Shown here: in pieces, positions 29,971-38,873 of the stretch
How the letters are laid out: every line of letters starts with the position of its first letter
How positions within the stretch are numbered: the stretch's first letter is position 1
NCBI GenBank assembly: GCA_965215385.1
Contig: OZ244059.1
Coordinates: 1,674,001-1,738,000, forward strand
Direction: 5' to 3'
Length of the DNA: 64,000 nt
Origin: JAPORY01 sp965215385
GTDB lineage: Bacteria; Pseudomonadota; Alphaproteobacteria; Rhodobacterales; Rhodobacteraceae
Made by a program: the position numbers and the translations under genes
Notes under the pieces: model-generated
The model's database searches: none
Seen by the model: only the letters and a program-made list of their open reading frames with translations
Told to the model about the DNA's origin: nothing

Positions 29971-31914
29971 TTGTATGTCGGGTATTTTGGGCGAGCCCCA
30001 GATCCCGACGGCTTAGCCCATTACAAAGCTAAGCTGAAAGCCGGCGAGACTATTGAACAGTTCGCCGCAGAGTTCGCTAACTCAGTCGAGGCGAAGGCCA
30101 AATACCCGTATCTGTTCTTGTCTGAGATCGGTCTGGCAACGGACTCTACCCTTACAGGCTTTGTGAATTCAATTTATCAGAACTTATTCGGCCGGGATGC
30201 TGAGAAAGCCGGTAGCGATCATTGGAAGGCTCAACTTGAAAGTGGTGGCTCCACTGTGGCCGCGTTCATTATGAACATCGCAAACGGGGCTCAGGATGGG
30301 GCTGAGAACAAAGACAAAACCACATTGAACAACAAAGTAGCTGCGGCAAAAGACTTTACAACTCAGATAATAGAGACTGCGGGGATCGAGTGGAACGACC
30401 AAATAAAAGAAGCGTCAGTTGGGATCATTGCGAACGTTGATGCTTCTTCCACAGCCGATGGAGAAGGCGGTTGGACGGCTGAGATTGCGGAAAAATTAGC
30501 CGAAACTGGCGGAGAACGCTTCAAGCTCACCGACGAAAACGATTCCGTTGTGGGAACGCCTGGGAATGACACGATATCGGGAGTAATTGGCAAGAGTTCG
30601 GATCGGACTTTAGATCGCGGCGACTCTGTTGATGGGGGAGCCGGTATCGATACTCTTGAAGTGTATGCGACCGCTAATGTCACCATTCCTAGTGGATTAG
30701 AAATCGATAATGTTGAAATCGTCTACATTATCAATGATGGTGACAGTGGCGCGGATGTCGTGGTCTCGGGTATCGATTCGTCGAAATTTGGTGATTCAGT
30801 CACACAGTTATGGCAGCAGGGCGGCATAGCTCAAAGCGTTGAGGTTGCTGCTGGCGTGACGGCTGGATTTGAAAGCGTTGAATTTTCTTCCGGTTCTGAG
30901 GGAGTTGACGTCTCAGCCAAAAAGGGAGTAACAGGAATTGCAGTAGCACTTACTGACGTGTCGGCTGCAAACAATCAATGGGTGCGTCTAAATCTCAAAG
31001 GAAGTGATGTCACCGAAGCAACGGTTAGTGGTTCTATAGCAGACTCTGCCTACAACAGAGATACTGATCCCGACAACGACGGTGTGAATCTAGGTCCTAT
31101 ACCTGGCGGGCATAATCGTTTGGAAGTTAACGCCGCTGGTGCAACGAAACTAGAAACCCTGAAGCTTGGCTTGACAGGGGCATCTGAGAAAGATCACGTA
31201 TTGGTGGTTAACATCACCGGTGCTGATGCATTGAAGATGTTAGATGCCTCAAGTTCAACAGGAAATCTTCTGTTTACTAACGGGGATTCTGCTGATGGTC
31301 TTGCGCAAGAAGAGCAAATTATGAATTTAGGCAACCGGGATTTCACCTTTGAAGGTGGTTCAGGTGTGGATGTCTTCAGCGGCGGCTCAAGCAGCACTGG
31401 CAAACTCACTATCAACGGTAACGCTGGTGATGATATGCTCACGGGTGGTGCCGGTGATGATACCATCATGGGTGGTGCTGGTGATGATACCATCACGGGT
31501 GGTGCTGGGACTAACATGCTCACGGGTGGTGCCGGCAAGGATTCACTCACGGGTGACAGTGGTACTGATCACTTCATTTTTGCCAAGGGCGATAGTGCTC
31601 TGGGAGTGTCTGACACCATTTCAAGTTTTACATCCGGAACCGACAAGATCGTACTCAAGGGAGAAGGCTTCACCAAGGTGAATTCCGATTCCTTCACAAG
31701 TTATGGGACGCAAAATACTGATGTCGGGCTCGCCTTTACTGTTGCACATAACTTGTTTCGTGGTAACGCCGACCTACACTACGTTACCGTTGATATTGGT
31801 GACAATTTAAGACTATATATCCGCGGGGAAGGAAGTGAACCTGGAGAGATGATTGAGTTTACCGGAATCAATGCTATAGCAGTAGGTGATTTCATGATGG
31901 ATAATGGTGCTTAA
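29971..31914 (+). CDS. DUF4214 + RTX-repeat secreted protein
   Basis: 647 aa if the TTG at 29971 is the start; in-frame sequence upstream (29932-29970) has no ATG or GTG, so the original start may be lost. DUF4214 motifs: YVGYFGRAPDPDGLAHY (residues 2-18) and SIYQNLFGRDAEKAGSDHW. After a beta-rich region, RTX repeats (GGAGDDTIMGGAGDDTITGG, about 31430-31560) should bind calcium after export, and the tail is typical of type I secretion. HlyD and an ABC exporter lie 5-9 kb downstream and could export it. A strong terminator follows the TAA. Confidence 0.75.
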   Translation: MYVGYFGRAPDPDGLAHYKAKLKAGETIEQFAAEFANSVEAKAKYPYLFLSEIGLATDSTLTGFVNSIYQNLFGRDAEKAGSDHWKAQLESGGSTVAAFIMNIANGAQDGAENKDKTTLNNKVAAAKDFTTQIIETAGIEWNDQIKEASVGIIANVDASSTADGEGGWTAEIAEKLAETGGERFKLTDENDSVVGTPGNDTISGVIGKSSDRTLDRGDSVDGGAGIDTLEVYATANVTIPSGLEIDNVEIVYIINDGDSGADVVVSGIDSSKFGDSVTQLWQQGGIAQSVEVAAGVTAGFESVEFSSGSEGVDVSAKKGVTGIAVALTDVSAANNQWVRLNLKGSDVTEATVSGSIADSAYNRDTDPDNDGVNLGPIPGGHNRLEVNAAGATKLETLKLGLTGASEKDHVLVVNITGADALKMLDASSSTGNLLFTNGDSADGLAQEEQIMNLGNRDFTFEGGSGVDVFSGGSSSTGKLTINGNAGDDMLTGGAGDDTIMGGAGDDTITGGAGTNMLTGGAGKDSLTGDSGTDHFIFAKGDSALGVSDTISSFTSGTDKIVLKGEGFTKVNSDSFTSYGTQNTDVGLAFTVAHNLFRGNADLHYVTVDIGDNLRLYIRGEGSEPGEMIEFTGINAIAVGDFMMDNGA

Positions 31915-31939
31915 CCATTCGAAAAGCGCAGATCTGAAA

Positions 31940-31974
31940 AAAGGCCGGCCAATTTGGTCGGCCTTTTCTTTTTG
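31940..31974 (+). terminator. Rho-independent terminator of the plus-strand DUF4214 gene
   Basis: AAGGCCGGCCAATTTGGTCG closes with GCCTTTT and runs into TTCTTTTT, 25 bases after the stop. Related in sequence to the terminator of the paralogue at 27392. Confidence 0.8.
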
Positions 31975-32060
31975 TCCGGGCAAGACTGGCGAATTTCAGA
32001 TGAAAATTCCCCTCCAACCTGATGACAGGCAGGCGAGTTTGTCCCCCCCCCCCCCCCCCC

Positions 32061-34500
32061 CAATGGCATTAACTTAATTTTTAGAGCGCATTAACTTAAG
32101 CCAAGCGGTGAGTCGCTTCTGATCAAGTGGAGTTCAAGAGGGTTTAGGCGGTTTCCATTTGCCGGTCGGTTTTTGAGAGAAGCGGTGATAAGAGTGATGG
32201 GGCCGGTCCCATTGCATACAGTCGGCGATGCAGGCGATGGCGCGGCGGACGATTGTGGCGCAGCTTGTTGAGATATTCAGCACCATATTTTCGAAGCCCG
32301 CGTGGACGACCTGGAGCGCGTTCTTCTGGTTCGCTCGGAGGCCTCCGCGGGCTTGCCGCTGGTCTGAACCGTTGATGTGCATCTCGCAGTCATTGCTCAT
32401 CAGCCGTGCAAGGGCAATGAGCGTCATCCCGGCGATAAGTTCTTGCTGTACCCCTCGGAAGCTTTGTGCGTGAAAGGCTTCCATTGACAAGGTCTGTTTC
32501 ACGGTCTTGTAGAGTTCCTCGATTGACCAGCGTTGGTGGTACAGGTCGGCGAGACCGTCTATTGGGTAGGTTTGCGGGTCAACCAGCGTGGTGACCAATA
32601 TCCAGTCGGATTCGGGGACATTGACGACCCGCACGGTGCGGGCTGTGGCATCGACCTTATGCGGCTTGAGGGTGAGTACGGTGTCTGGCTGGTTGCTTTC
32701 AAGAACCTCCTCCACTTGGGTGGCGACTTTGCGGCGGATGCGGAAGATGGCGTGCAGTCCGAGTTCCCTATGGTGTGCGAGCAAGGCGCGTGAGAAGTAG
32801 CCTCGGTCGTAGACGATCACATCACCGGGTTTGAGACGGCGGAGATGTTCCTCTGCCAGAGCCCGTTCATCGCCGTGTGGAGCGAGGTCAACGTCATAGG
32901 GAACCTTGTCGTGTAATCGGTACAGGCAGCTGACGAGGCCCTGCGGGTAGGCGGCATTGGGTGCGGGGCACTTGAAGGTCTCTTGTTGTAAGGTCTTCGG
33001 TAGGTTGAACTTGCTGCCATCAATAGCGAAGACGCGATGTCCGTTCCAGGTCGTGGCATTCTTTTCAAACGGTTCGAGGATGGCGGTGTGCACATCTCGA
33101 AAGGCCTGCGGGTCAAGCTTGTCACGGGCTTTGCACATTGCCGCAGCCGAGACCGGCTTAGTCTGGTACAGGGGCACCGCGTAGGTCTGACACTGTCGCC
33201 ACAGTTGTGACAGTGTTTGCGCATACCCCTGTCGGTTAGGTGCGATCACGAGGCGGTAAACAAAGAGCAGGATGAGCACGCTGTTGATGGCGCGTCGCCG
33301 CGATTGCCAGCGGGCGTCATACGCGGCTGCGATGCGGGTGACGGCCAAGATTAACTGCTGCCAAGGCCGGGTGGTGGTCTCATCAATGAGGGCCCCACAT
33401 TGCAGATCGTGGCGGCTGCGTGCGGGCGCCGGTTTGCGGGGCTCGGCCCGCAATATCGGCTTGAAATCCGCAACCAGCGGCTTCCAATAGATTGCTTTTT
33501 GCGTCTTACCGGATCGCGGTCGGGTATGACCGATGTGCTGCCAGCCGGCAGCTTTATAGGCACTGCCTTGAAACCGCTCGGTATCGACAAATGTCTCCAT
33601 CAGCACGGGCCGATAGTGATATTTTCGGTCCCAGTCGTCGCGCAACTGCCGTGCGGCCAGCCCCAACACCGCCGAGGCCAGATTCGGTACCCGTACACCT
33701 TCGAAGATTACGAAGCGGGAATTGACCACCACCAAATGCCTCGTTCGGTTCTTTTGCGCCGGGCTCCACCCGATCAACTGATCGCGGCAGGGCAGATTGC
33801 GCGTCATCCCTTCGAACAACAGACAGCCCAGAATCCGCTGTTGGCCGTCGCGGATGAAGTACTTCATTTGACAGCCGAACGGGTGCTTGTAGCCGAGATA
33901 ATGATGATGGTCGACCGATGCGTTCCAGATGGTCGCCTCTTCCGGCGTTGCAACTGCGGTGAGTGTGAGCGGTTGCAGTGCCTCAAGAGACGCCTCAAGG
34001 GGCGTGGGATGAACGGCCTGACGGGCATCAATGACCGGACGAAGCGAGGCGCGTTTCGCACGCTTGAGCGGCAAGGATATAATCCCCATTTCTTCGAGGC
34101 GTTCCAAAGCCGCGAGACCGGCGCGGAACTTCGGATTTCCGTCTGGATTACGCCATTGAAGGGCTTCAGCCACCCGCCGTGCGATTCCCGTGCGACTGAG
34201 CCCGACACCGGTGTCAATGATCTGCCGGATGCGTTCTATGCGCTGGGCCGTGAAGCGTTTGCCGAAAAAGTTATAGGCTTTGAAAGTCTTGGGATCGAAC
34301 ATGACCCTACCCTCCAGAAAATAGCAACGTGTACTGGAGACGCATAATTGCCGGCTTGTAATGAGTCAAGCCTTAACTTGTCGGATGGCAAAGAAAATTT
34401 TGAGGAGGATAAAAAGTTACGCAATATCAGAGTATTACAAACACTCGCCCCGCGTCATGATGGTCAAAAAGTCAGCACCTAATCAAAGTTAATGCCATTG
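32061..34500 (-). mobile_element. complete IS4-family element with DruA-transposase, flanked by poly-C
   Basis: Terminal inverted repeats CAATGGCATTAACTT at 32061 and its reverse complement ending at 34500. Immediately outside, both flanks are homopolymers on the same strand: C at 32043-32060 and C at 34501-34522. Such a same-strand repeat on each side is what insertion into a poly-C tract with target duplication would leave. It carries one intact 722-codon transposase gene, so this element may be active. Confidence 0.85.
32134..34302 (-). CDS. DruA-domain + IS4-family transposase fusion, intact
   Basis: 722 aa in a single frame. Residues about 1-290 are a complete DruA/DUF4338 domain: GIARRVAEALQWRNPDGNPK, HHYLGYKHPFGCQMKYFI, LIGWSPAQKNRTRHLVVV, NSRFVIFEGVRVPNLAS, LMETFVDTERFQGSAYKAAG. 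After a linker (about 300-340) comes an IS4 transposase: Asp in VFAIDGSKFNLPK, Asp in VIVYDRGYFSRALL and the Y-R-E-K helix LYHQRWSIEELYKTVKQTL. DruA is named from the Druantia phage-defence system; in a transposase the domain may act in target choice or DNA binding, which is inference. Intact frame and ends. Confidence 0.85.
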   Translation of the reverse strand: MFDPKTFKAYNFFGKRFTAQRIERIRQIIDTGVGLSRTGIARRVAEALQWRNPDGNPKFRAGLAALERLEEMGIISLPLKRAKRASLRPVIDARQAVHPTPLEASLEALQPLTLTAVATPEEATIWNASVDHHHYLGYKHPFGCQMKYFIRDGQQRILGCLLFEGMTRNLPCRDQLIGWSPAQKNRTRHLVVVNSRFVIFEGVRVPNLASAVLGLAARQLRDDWDRKYHYRPVLMETFVDTERFQGSAYKAAGWQHIGHTRPRSGKTQKAIYWKPLVADFKPILRAEPRKPAPARSRHDLQCGALIDETTTRPWQQLILAVTRIAAAYDARWQSRRRAINSVLILLFVYRLVIAPNRQGYAQTLSQLWRQCQTYAVPLYQTKPVSAAAMCKARDKLDPQAFRDVHTAILEPFEKNATTWNGHRVFAIDGSKFNLPKTLQQETFKCPAPNAAYPQGLVSCLYRLHDKVPYDVDLAPHGDERALAEEHLRRLKPGDVIVYDRGYFSRALLAHHRELGLHAIFRIRRKVATQVEEVLESNQPDTVLTLKPHKVDATARTVRVVNVPESDWILVTTLVDPQTYPIDGLADLYHQRWSIEELYKTVKQTLSMEAFHAQSFRGVQQELIAGMTLIALARLMSNDCEMHINGSDQRQARGGLRANQKNALQVVHAGFENMVLNISTSCATIVRRAIACIADCMQWDRPHHSYHRFSQKPTGKWKPPKPS

Positions 34501-34522
34501 CCCCCCCCCCCCCCCCCCCCCC
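34501..34522 (+). repeat. poly-C tract, right flank of IS4-DruA element
   Basis: 22 consecutive C directly after the element; the left flank has 18-19 C at 32043-32061. An 11-base G run also occurs at 36843-36853. Tracts of this length are prone to sequencing error, so exact counts are unsafe. Confidence 0.7.
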
Positions 34523-34689
34523 GCAGAACAAGAAACGCACCCCCGTGTTACAGGGCTAAGCCAAGGTTGAGCATATTGTCTATTGCGACCTTCTGACGCC
34601 CTATATGTTGTTGTCCCGCCGTAAGTTTTGTCATGGCGTGGTCGCGATTTTGGAATGATTTTCGTCGTCATCGGCTAGCTTCGGGTTAT

Positions 34690-36610
34690 GCTGGCGGGTT
34701 TTCGGTCATTTTCGCCCTGTCGGGCCGTGGTTCATCGATCAATTGACCGCTCGAAACAATAATCGTCGTTTGGTGATTGTTCACTGGCAGCGAAATTGTC
34801 GTTGTGTTGTGCGTCTCGCCGGATGCGAAACGATGGTCCGCAACTGCCACCATTTTCGCTCCGCGATGTGACCGCCCGCCCGGTTTGGGGGATGACGGAG
34901 CAACGTTGGTGGGATCAGTTGGTCGCAACGCATCACGATCTTGGCTTTAACCGAACCTTTGGTCGGGCGTGACGCCAAGTTGCGGTGGTGAATGACGGTT
35001 GGGTGGCGTTGCGGGGCTGGCCGGCGGGAGCTTTCAAGGTGGGGGTGCGTGACCGGTGGCTGGGTTGCTCCGCCACCCAACGGCAGGCACAGCTGCATCT
35101 CATTGCGAACAACACGCGCTTCGTGGTGCTAGATGCTGGTCGGGTTTCGAACCTGGCTTCACGGGTGTTGGGGTTAAGTTTGCGGTGATTATCGTCGCAT
35201 ATGCCGGCCTTACAGGGCGACCCGATCTTACTGGCAGAGATCTTTATTGATCGGTCGCGTTTTGCCGGTAGTTGTTATCGGGCGGCGAATTGGCAAGCGT
35301 TGGGTTATACGAAGGGATTTGCGCGGTTGCCTCGTGGCCGCCGCGGTGGCGACACCATGGACAGCCGAAGGCGTTTTAGGTGTTTGATTTTAGCGGTCAG
35401 TCAACCGAACGGCTCCGGGTTTCTGACCCGCCGTGAGCGGCGGTGCTACCGCCACCCACAGCGACCGCTTTACCGACCGAGAAGCTCCAGTGTTGATATG
35501 ATTTTGTCGCGGCGATGACCGATTGTCGGTTCGCGAACGGTCAACGGTATTCGATGGCCGGTTACTTGACGATGGCGGTGGCGGCGCGGTTGTCGCGGCG
35601 GCGGGGGGTCTCAGCATTTGCCGCATATGCGCAACACTTACCGCTGGCAACGAAGCTGAAGATCGGGGCGTTTCAGAGCCCGACGAAGGGTTGCTTCACA
35701 CGGCCGAGCGCGGCGAGTTTTCGCTCCTTGTTCTCCAAGCTACAGCTCGATACGCTTGATAACGCACGACGGCAGTGGGTGGCGGCGACGGGGATCGCAG
35801 CCGACGCCATTGCCATTGCCGGCCAGGATCGCAAAGGGGCTCGCAAGCCGATGAACGGATGACGGTGGCGGCGTTTGAGCCTGACAGTGGTCGGGTCGTG
35901 GGTCAGACCCAAGTTCCGAAACCGGCCAACGCAATCACCGCGGCGCGGGCGTTGGTTTTATCCTTAGACCTTCGCGGCCGAACGGTGACCCTTGATGCCG
36001 GACCCAGCGATCCGACGACGGCGGCGATGTTTGTCGCAGACCGTGGTGCGGATGAGGTGATGACGGCGATCGAAGACAACCAACCGACGAGGCTCGCGCA
36101 ACGGCCAGCGATGCCGTGGGATGACCGGGTGAGCGTTCAGGCGACCGTTGATCAAGGCCACGGGCGGCGGGAATGGCGGCGGGGCTGGATGTGAGCACCC
36201 CGGAGCCCGCGCCGCGCATCGCGATGGATGGCCGTGCACAAGTCGCACCGATTGAGCGGCGCGTCAAAACATCAAGTCGGGCAAGGGGTCCCCTGACGTC
36301 ACCGATGGTGTGACGTCACTGACGACAGTGCCAGCGAAGTGCCGGCGAAAATTCTGGAACGGGGGCGCTCGCACTGGAAAATTGCCAATCGCTGACGCTA
36401 TGTCCGGGATGTCACCGATGCTGCGGATCGGTGTCGGGCGCATGCCGGCCATACGGCGCGGAACTTAGCCGGCGGGTCAAACATCGCGATTGCGCTGCTT
36501 CGGATACCAGGTCGGTTTGCGGATCTCCCCGATGCCAATCGATATTATTCATAACAACGCGACGCGGCCATTGACCGCATTCGAACACCCAGTGCTTTGT
36601 TCAGTCGGTA
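34690..36610 (+). pseudogene. decayed DruA + ISAs1 transposase element
   Basis: Pieces in successive frames: EQRWWDQLVATHHDLGFNRT, RDRWLGCSATQRQAQLHLI, NNTRFVVLDAGRVSNLAS and LLAEIFIDRSRFAGSCYRAA (DruA, 34870-35330), then an ISAs1 transposase: NGQRYSMAGYLTMAVAARLS (35530), VAAFEPDSGRVVGQTQV and LRGRTVTLDAGPSDPTTAAM (35870-36030), and the C-terminal RGRSHWKIANR..YVRDVTD block with LAGGSNIAIALLRIPGR (36360-36510). At least six frame changes and stops. A second, independent DruA-ISAs1 pairing besides that at 9697. Confidence 0.65.
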
Positions 36611-37037
36611 AGAACCCACCGCACGTCATTCCTTGGCGACCCCCAGCCCGGTGATCGCACGATGCTATCCGCCGGCCAGTACTCTTGGTCGGTCGTGCGA
36701 AAATAGGCCCGAAAGCATGATCCTCAGCGCGTTTGCCGCACCGGAGGCGCGAAACCAGCAGAATTTGCCGGCAACTTACTCACGATCACAAAGAAGTACA
36801 CAGGACCAAGAAACTTCCGTTCTTGTACCTTTGCGGAGGACTGGGGGGGGGGGCTTGGTGAGGAAACAGCGGGAGAAAGAAACTCACTCGAGAAACTGGG
36901 TTAATTTAGTGCTCTCCTGAAACGGGCTTGAATCCCCCGCAGATAGTAACCAAGTTTTTCTATACGGCTTGAATTTCGTTTCAAAGCCTGACAAAAATGT
37001 TGCGTAGCCAGTAAGTTTGCCAATATATGAGTCCGCT
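36611..37037. other. no gene seen; upstream region of hlyD
   Basis: Contains an 11-G run at 36843-36853 and otherwise unremarkable sequence. The ABC exporter gene that often precedes hlyD is not here; decayed IS sequence occupies its place. Confidence 0.4.
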
Positions 37038-38363
37038 ATGGCGAAGAAACCCCCGTCCACACGTGAGTCTATAAAGATCTTCTCGCACCCTCGGCGCTTT
37101 AGTTTTGCCGGATATCTTATTATCCTGCTTACCTTTGGTGTCGCCGGTGGCTGGGCCGCTAACGCTAAGATTGATAGTGCTACCGTTGCGCCCGGAACGA
37201 TTTCACTTGAAGACGACCGAAAGGTTGTGCAGCACCTTGAAGGCGGGATTATCAAAGAAATCTTGGTCCGCGAGGCCGATACCGTCGCTCAAGGGGATGT
37301 GCTCATTAAACTTGAGAGCATTGAGGCCCGCGCTGACGTCGAACGACTCGCCAACCGTCTCAAAGAAGCTCGCGCCGTCAAATCACGGCTGCTCGCTGAA
37401 TTACAGTTTGCCGAAACTATTACTTTCCCAGATGATCTCACGTCGAATCCAACACCCGAACTCAACGCCCTGCTGCAGCTTCAGGAAAGCATCCTGCGAG
37501 ACCGTCTCGCGATTTTTAATTCGCAAACCGAAATTCTTCAGCACCGGGTCGAACAGTTGCGAGCGCAATCGGCTGGTTTAGAACGGCATCGCGACGCACT
37601 TGAGAGTCGTGTCGAGTTACGGACTGGCCTCATGGAAAGATTGAGCCAGGGAGAAGAACTGGGCGTCGTTAGACGCAATGAACTCACTGAACGACAGGAT
37701 CTGTTGATTGAACTCGACGCATCGCTGGGGGAGGCAGAAGCCGAAATCGCCCGTGTTCAAGTTGCCGTCGGCGAAGCACAATTGAACTCGATTAAACTGC
37801 GACAAGAGTTTCTTAGTCGCTCAAATCTTGAGTTGAAAGATATTCAAACGCAGATTGCCGAAGTTCAAGAGCAGACCAAGGTCTTTGAAGATATTTTGGC
37901 GCGAACAGAAATCCGAGCACCAAGTGCCGGGAAAGTCCAAAATGTGAGTGTAACGACCGTTGGTTCTGTCGTTCGACCGGGTGAAGTATTAATGGAAATC
38001 GTCCCGCAGGACGATGAATTGCTGGTTACTGCCCGCATCTCGCCGCTGGATATTGACAATGTTCTACCGGGGCAAGAAACGGAAGTTCGATTGGTTGCGT
38101 TTAAATCAACCTTAACGCCTATTATGCTGGGCACGGTCGAGAGCGTTTCTAGCGATATCATCACCCCCGACCGGCCAAGCGAGCAGCCCTATTTCTTGGG
38201 TCGCATACGTGTGCCCGAAGAAAATATGACTGACGAGGTGCGAGCCGGGCTAACGCCAGGAATGCCCGCCGATGTTGTCATTGTTAACGGCGAACGCAGC
38301 GTCCTAAACTACTTGATCGCGCCGCTGTCCGATGCGATCGCTAAGAGCTTGAATGAGCAGTAG
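37038..38363 (+). CDS. HlyD-family type I secretion adaptor
   Basis: 441 aa from the ATG at 37038 (a TTG 21 bases upstream is in frame). One TM segment (about residues 24-42, AGYLIILLTFGVAGGWAANA), then biotinyl-lipoyl-like GTISLEDDRKVVQHLEGGII, a long alpha-helical coiled-coil hairpin (about 90-275), the second lipoyl half (TEIRAPSAGKVQNVSVTTVG) and the beta-barrel end GLTPGMPADVVIVNGERS. This is the PrtE/HlyD layout that bridges an inner-membrane ABC exporter and an outer-membrane channel. It is the likely export partner for the DUF4214/RTX proteins, although its own ABC component was not found next to it. Confidence 0.85.
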   Translation: MAKKPPSTRESIKIFSHPRRFSFAGYLIILLTFGVAGGWAANAKIDSATVAPGTISLEDDRKVVQHLEGGIIKEILVREADTVAQGDVLIKLESIEARADVERLANRLKEARAVKSRLLAELQFAETITFPDDLTSNPTPELNALLQLQESILRDRLAIFNSQTEILQHRVEQLRAQSAGLERHRDALESRVELRTGLMERLSQGEELGVVRRNELTERQDLLIELDASLGEAEAEIARVQVAVGEAQLNSIKLRQEFLSRSNLELKDIQTQIAEVQEQTKVFEDILARTEIRAPSAGKVQNVSVTTVGSVVRPGEVLMEIVPQDDELLVTARISPLDIDNVLPGQETEVRLVAFKSTLTPIMLGTVESVSSDIITPDRPSEQPYFLGRIRVPEENMTDEVRAGLTPGMPADVVIVNGERSVLNYLIAPLSDAIAKSLNEQ

Positions 38364-38873
38364 CTGAAACCGCTCAACGTGGCGTCTCAGGTAAACTGGG
38401 TATCGGCTGATCACAAGGGCTGCCCTGACGAACGTCAAAACGGACCGAACTCTATGCTGCCGCCATTGCCAAGCTGGTTGTTGTCGCAGTGAGTGAAAAA
38501 AATGCTCGCCTGAAAATTATTCGCCCGCAAAATAAAGGCTGCTTTAGCGTTAACATCTCGAGAAAACTGTGAAGAATCCGAACGCCTGCGACAAAATTCT
38601 ACCGCGCAGACCGACAAGATTTCGCAGAAGTACAGCAACCATGAATCCCAAAATTTGTCCGTCACGTCGAATTTACCTACAACCAAATAGACCGGTAACA
38701 ACAGGTCGTAACGCGCTTCAATTTGCCGATTGACAGGGATCCTGATCCCTGTGCCTTAGCGGAGAGAATTGAACCGACTACGAGGACGCTAGGTCATGCC
38801 GCTAAAGTAATGTCCGCCGAAGCTTTCGAGCAAAGCGTTGGCGCTAAAATAAGCTCGATCGTCTGCAAATGAT
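38364..38873. other. no gene seen
   Basis: Region between two convergent genes. A minus-strand frame at 38435-38701 has no recognisable content. No clear terminator was identified. Confidence 0.4.

Noticed and set aside
31194..31550. Repeat-rich minus-strand frame
   Set aside because: Antisense shadow of the RTX repeats in the gene at 29971-31914.
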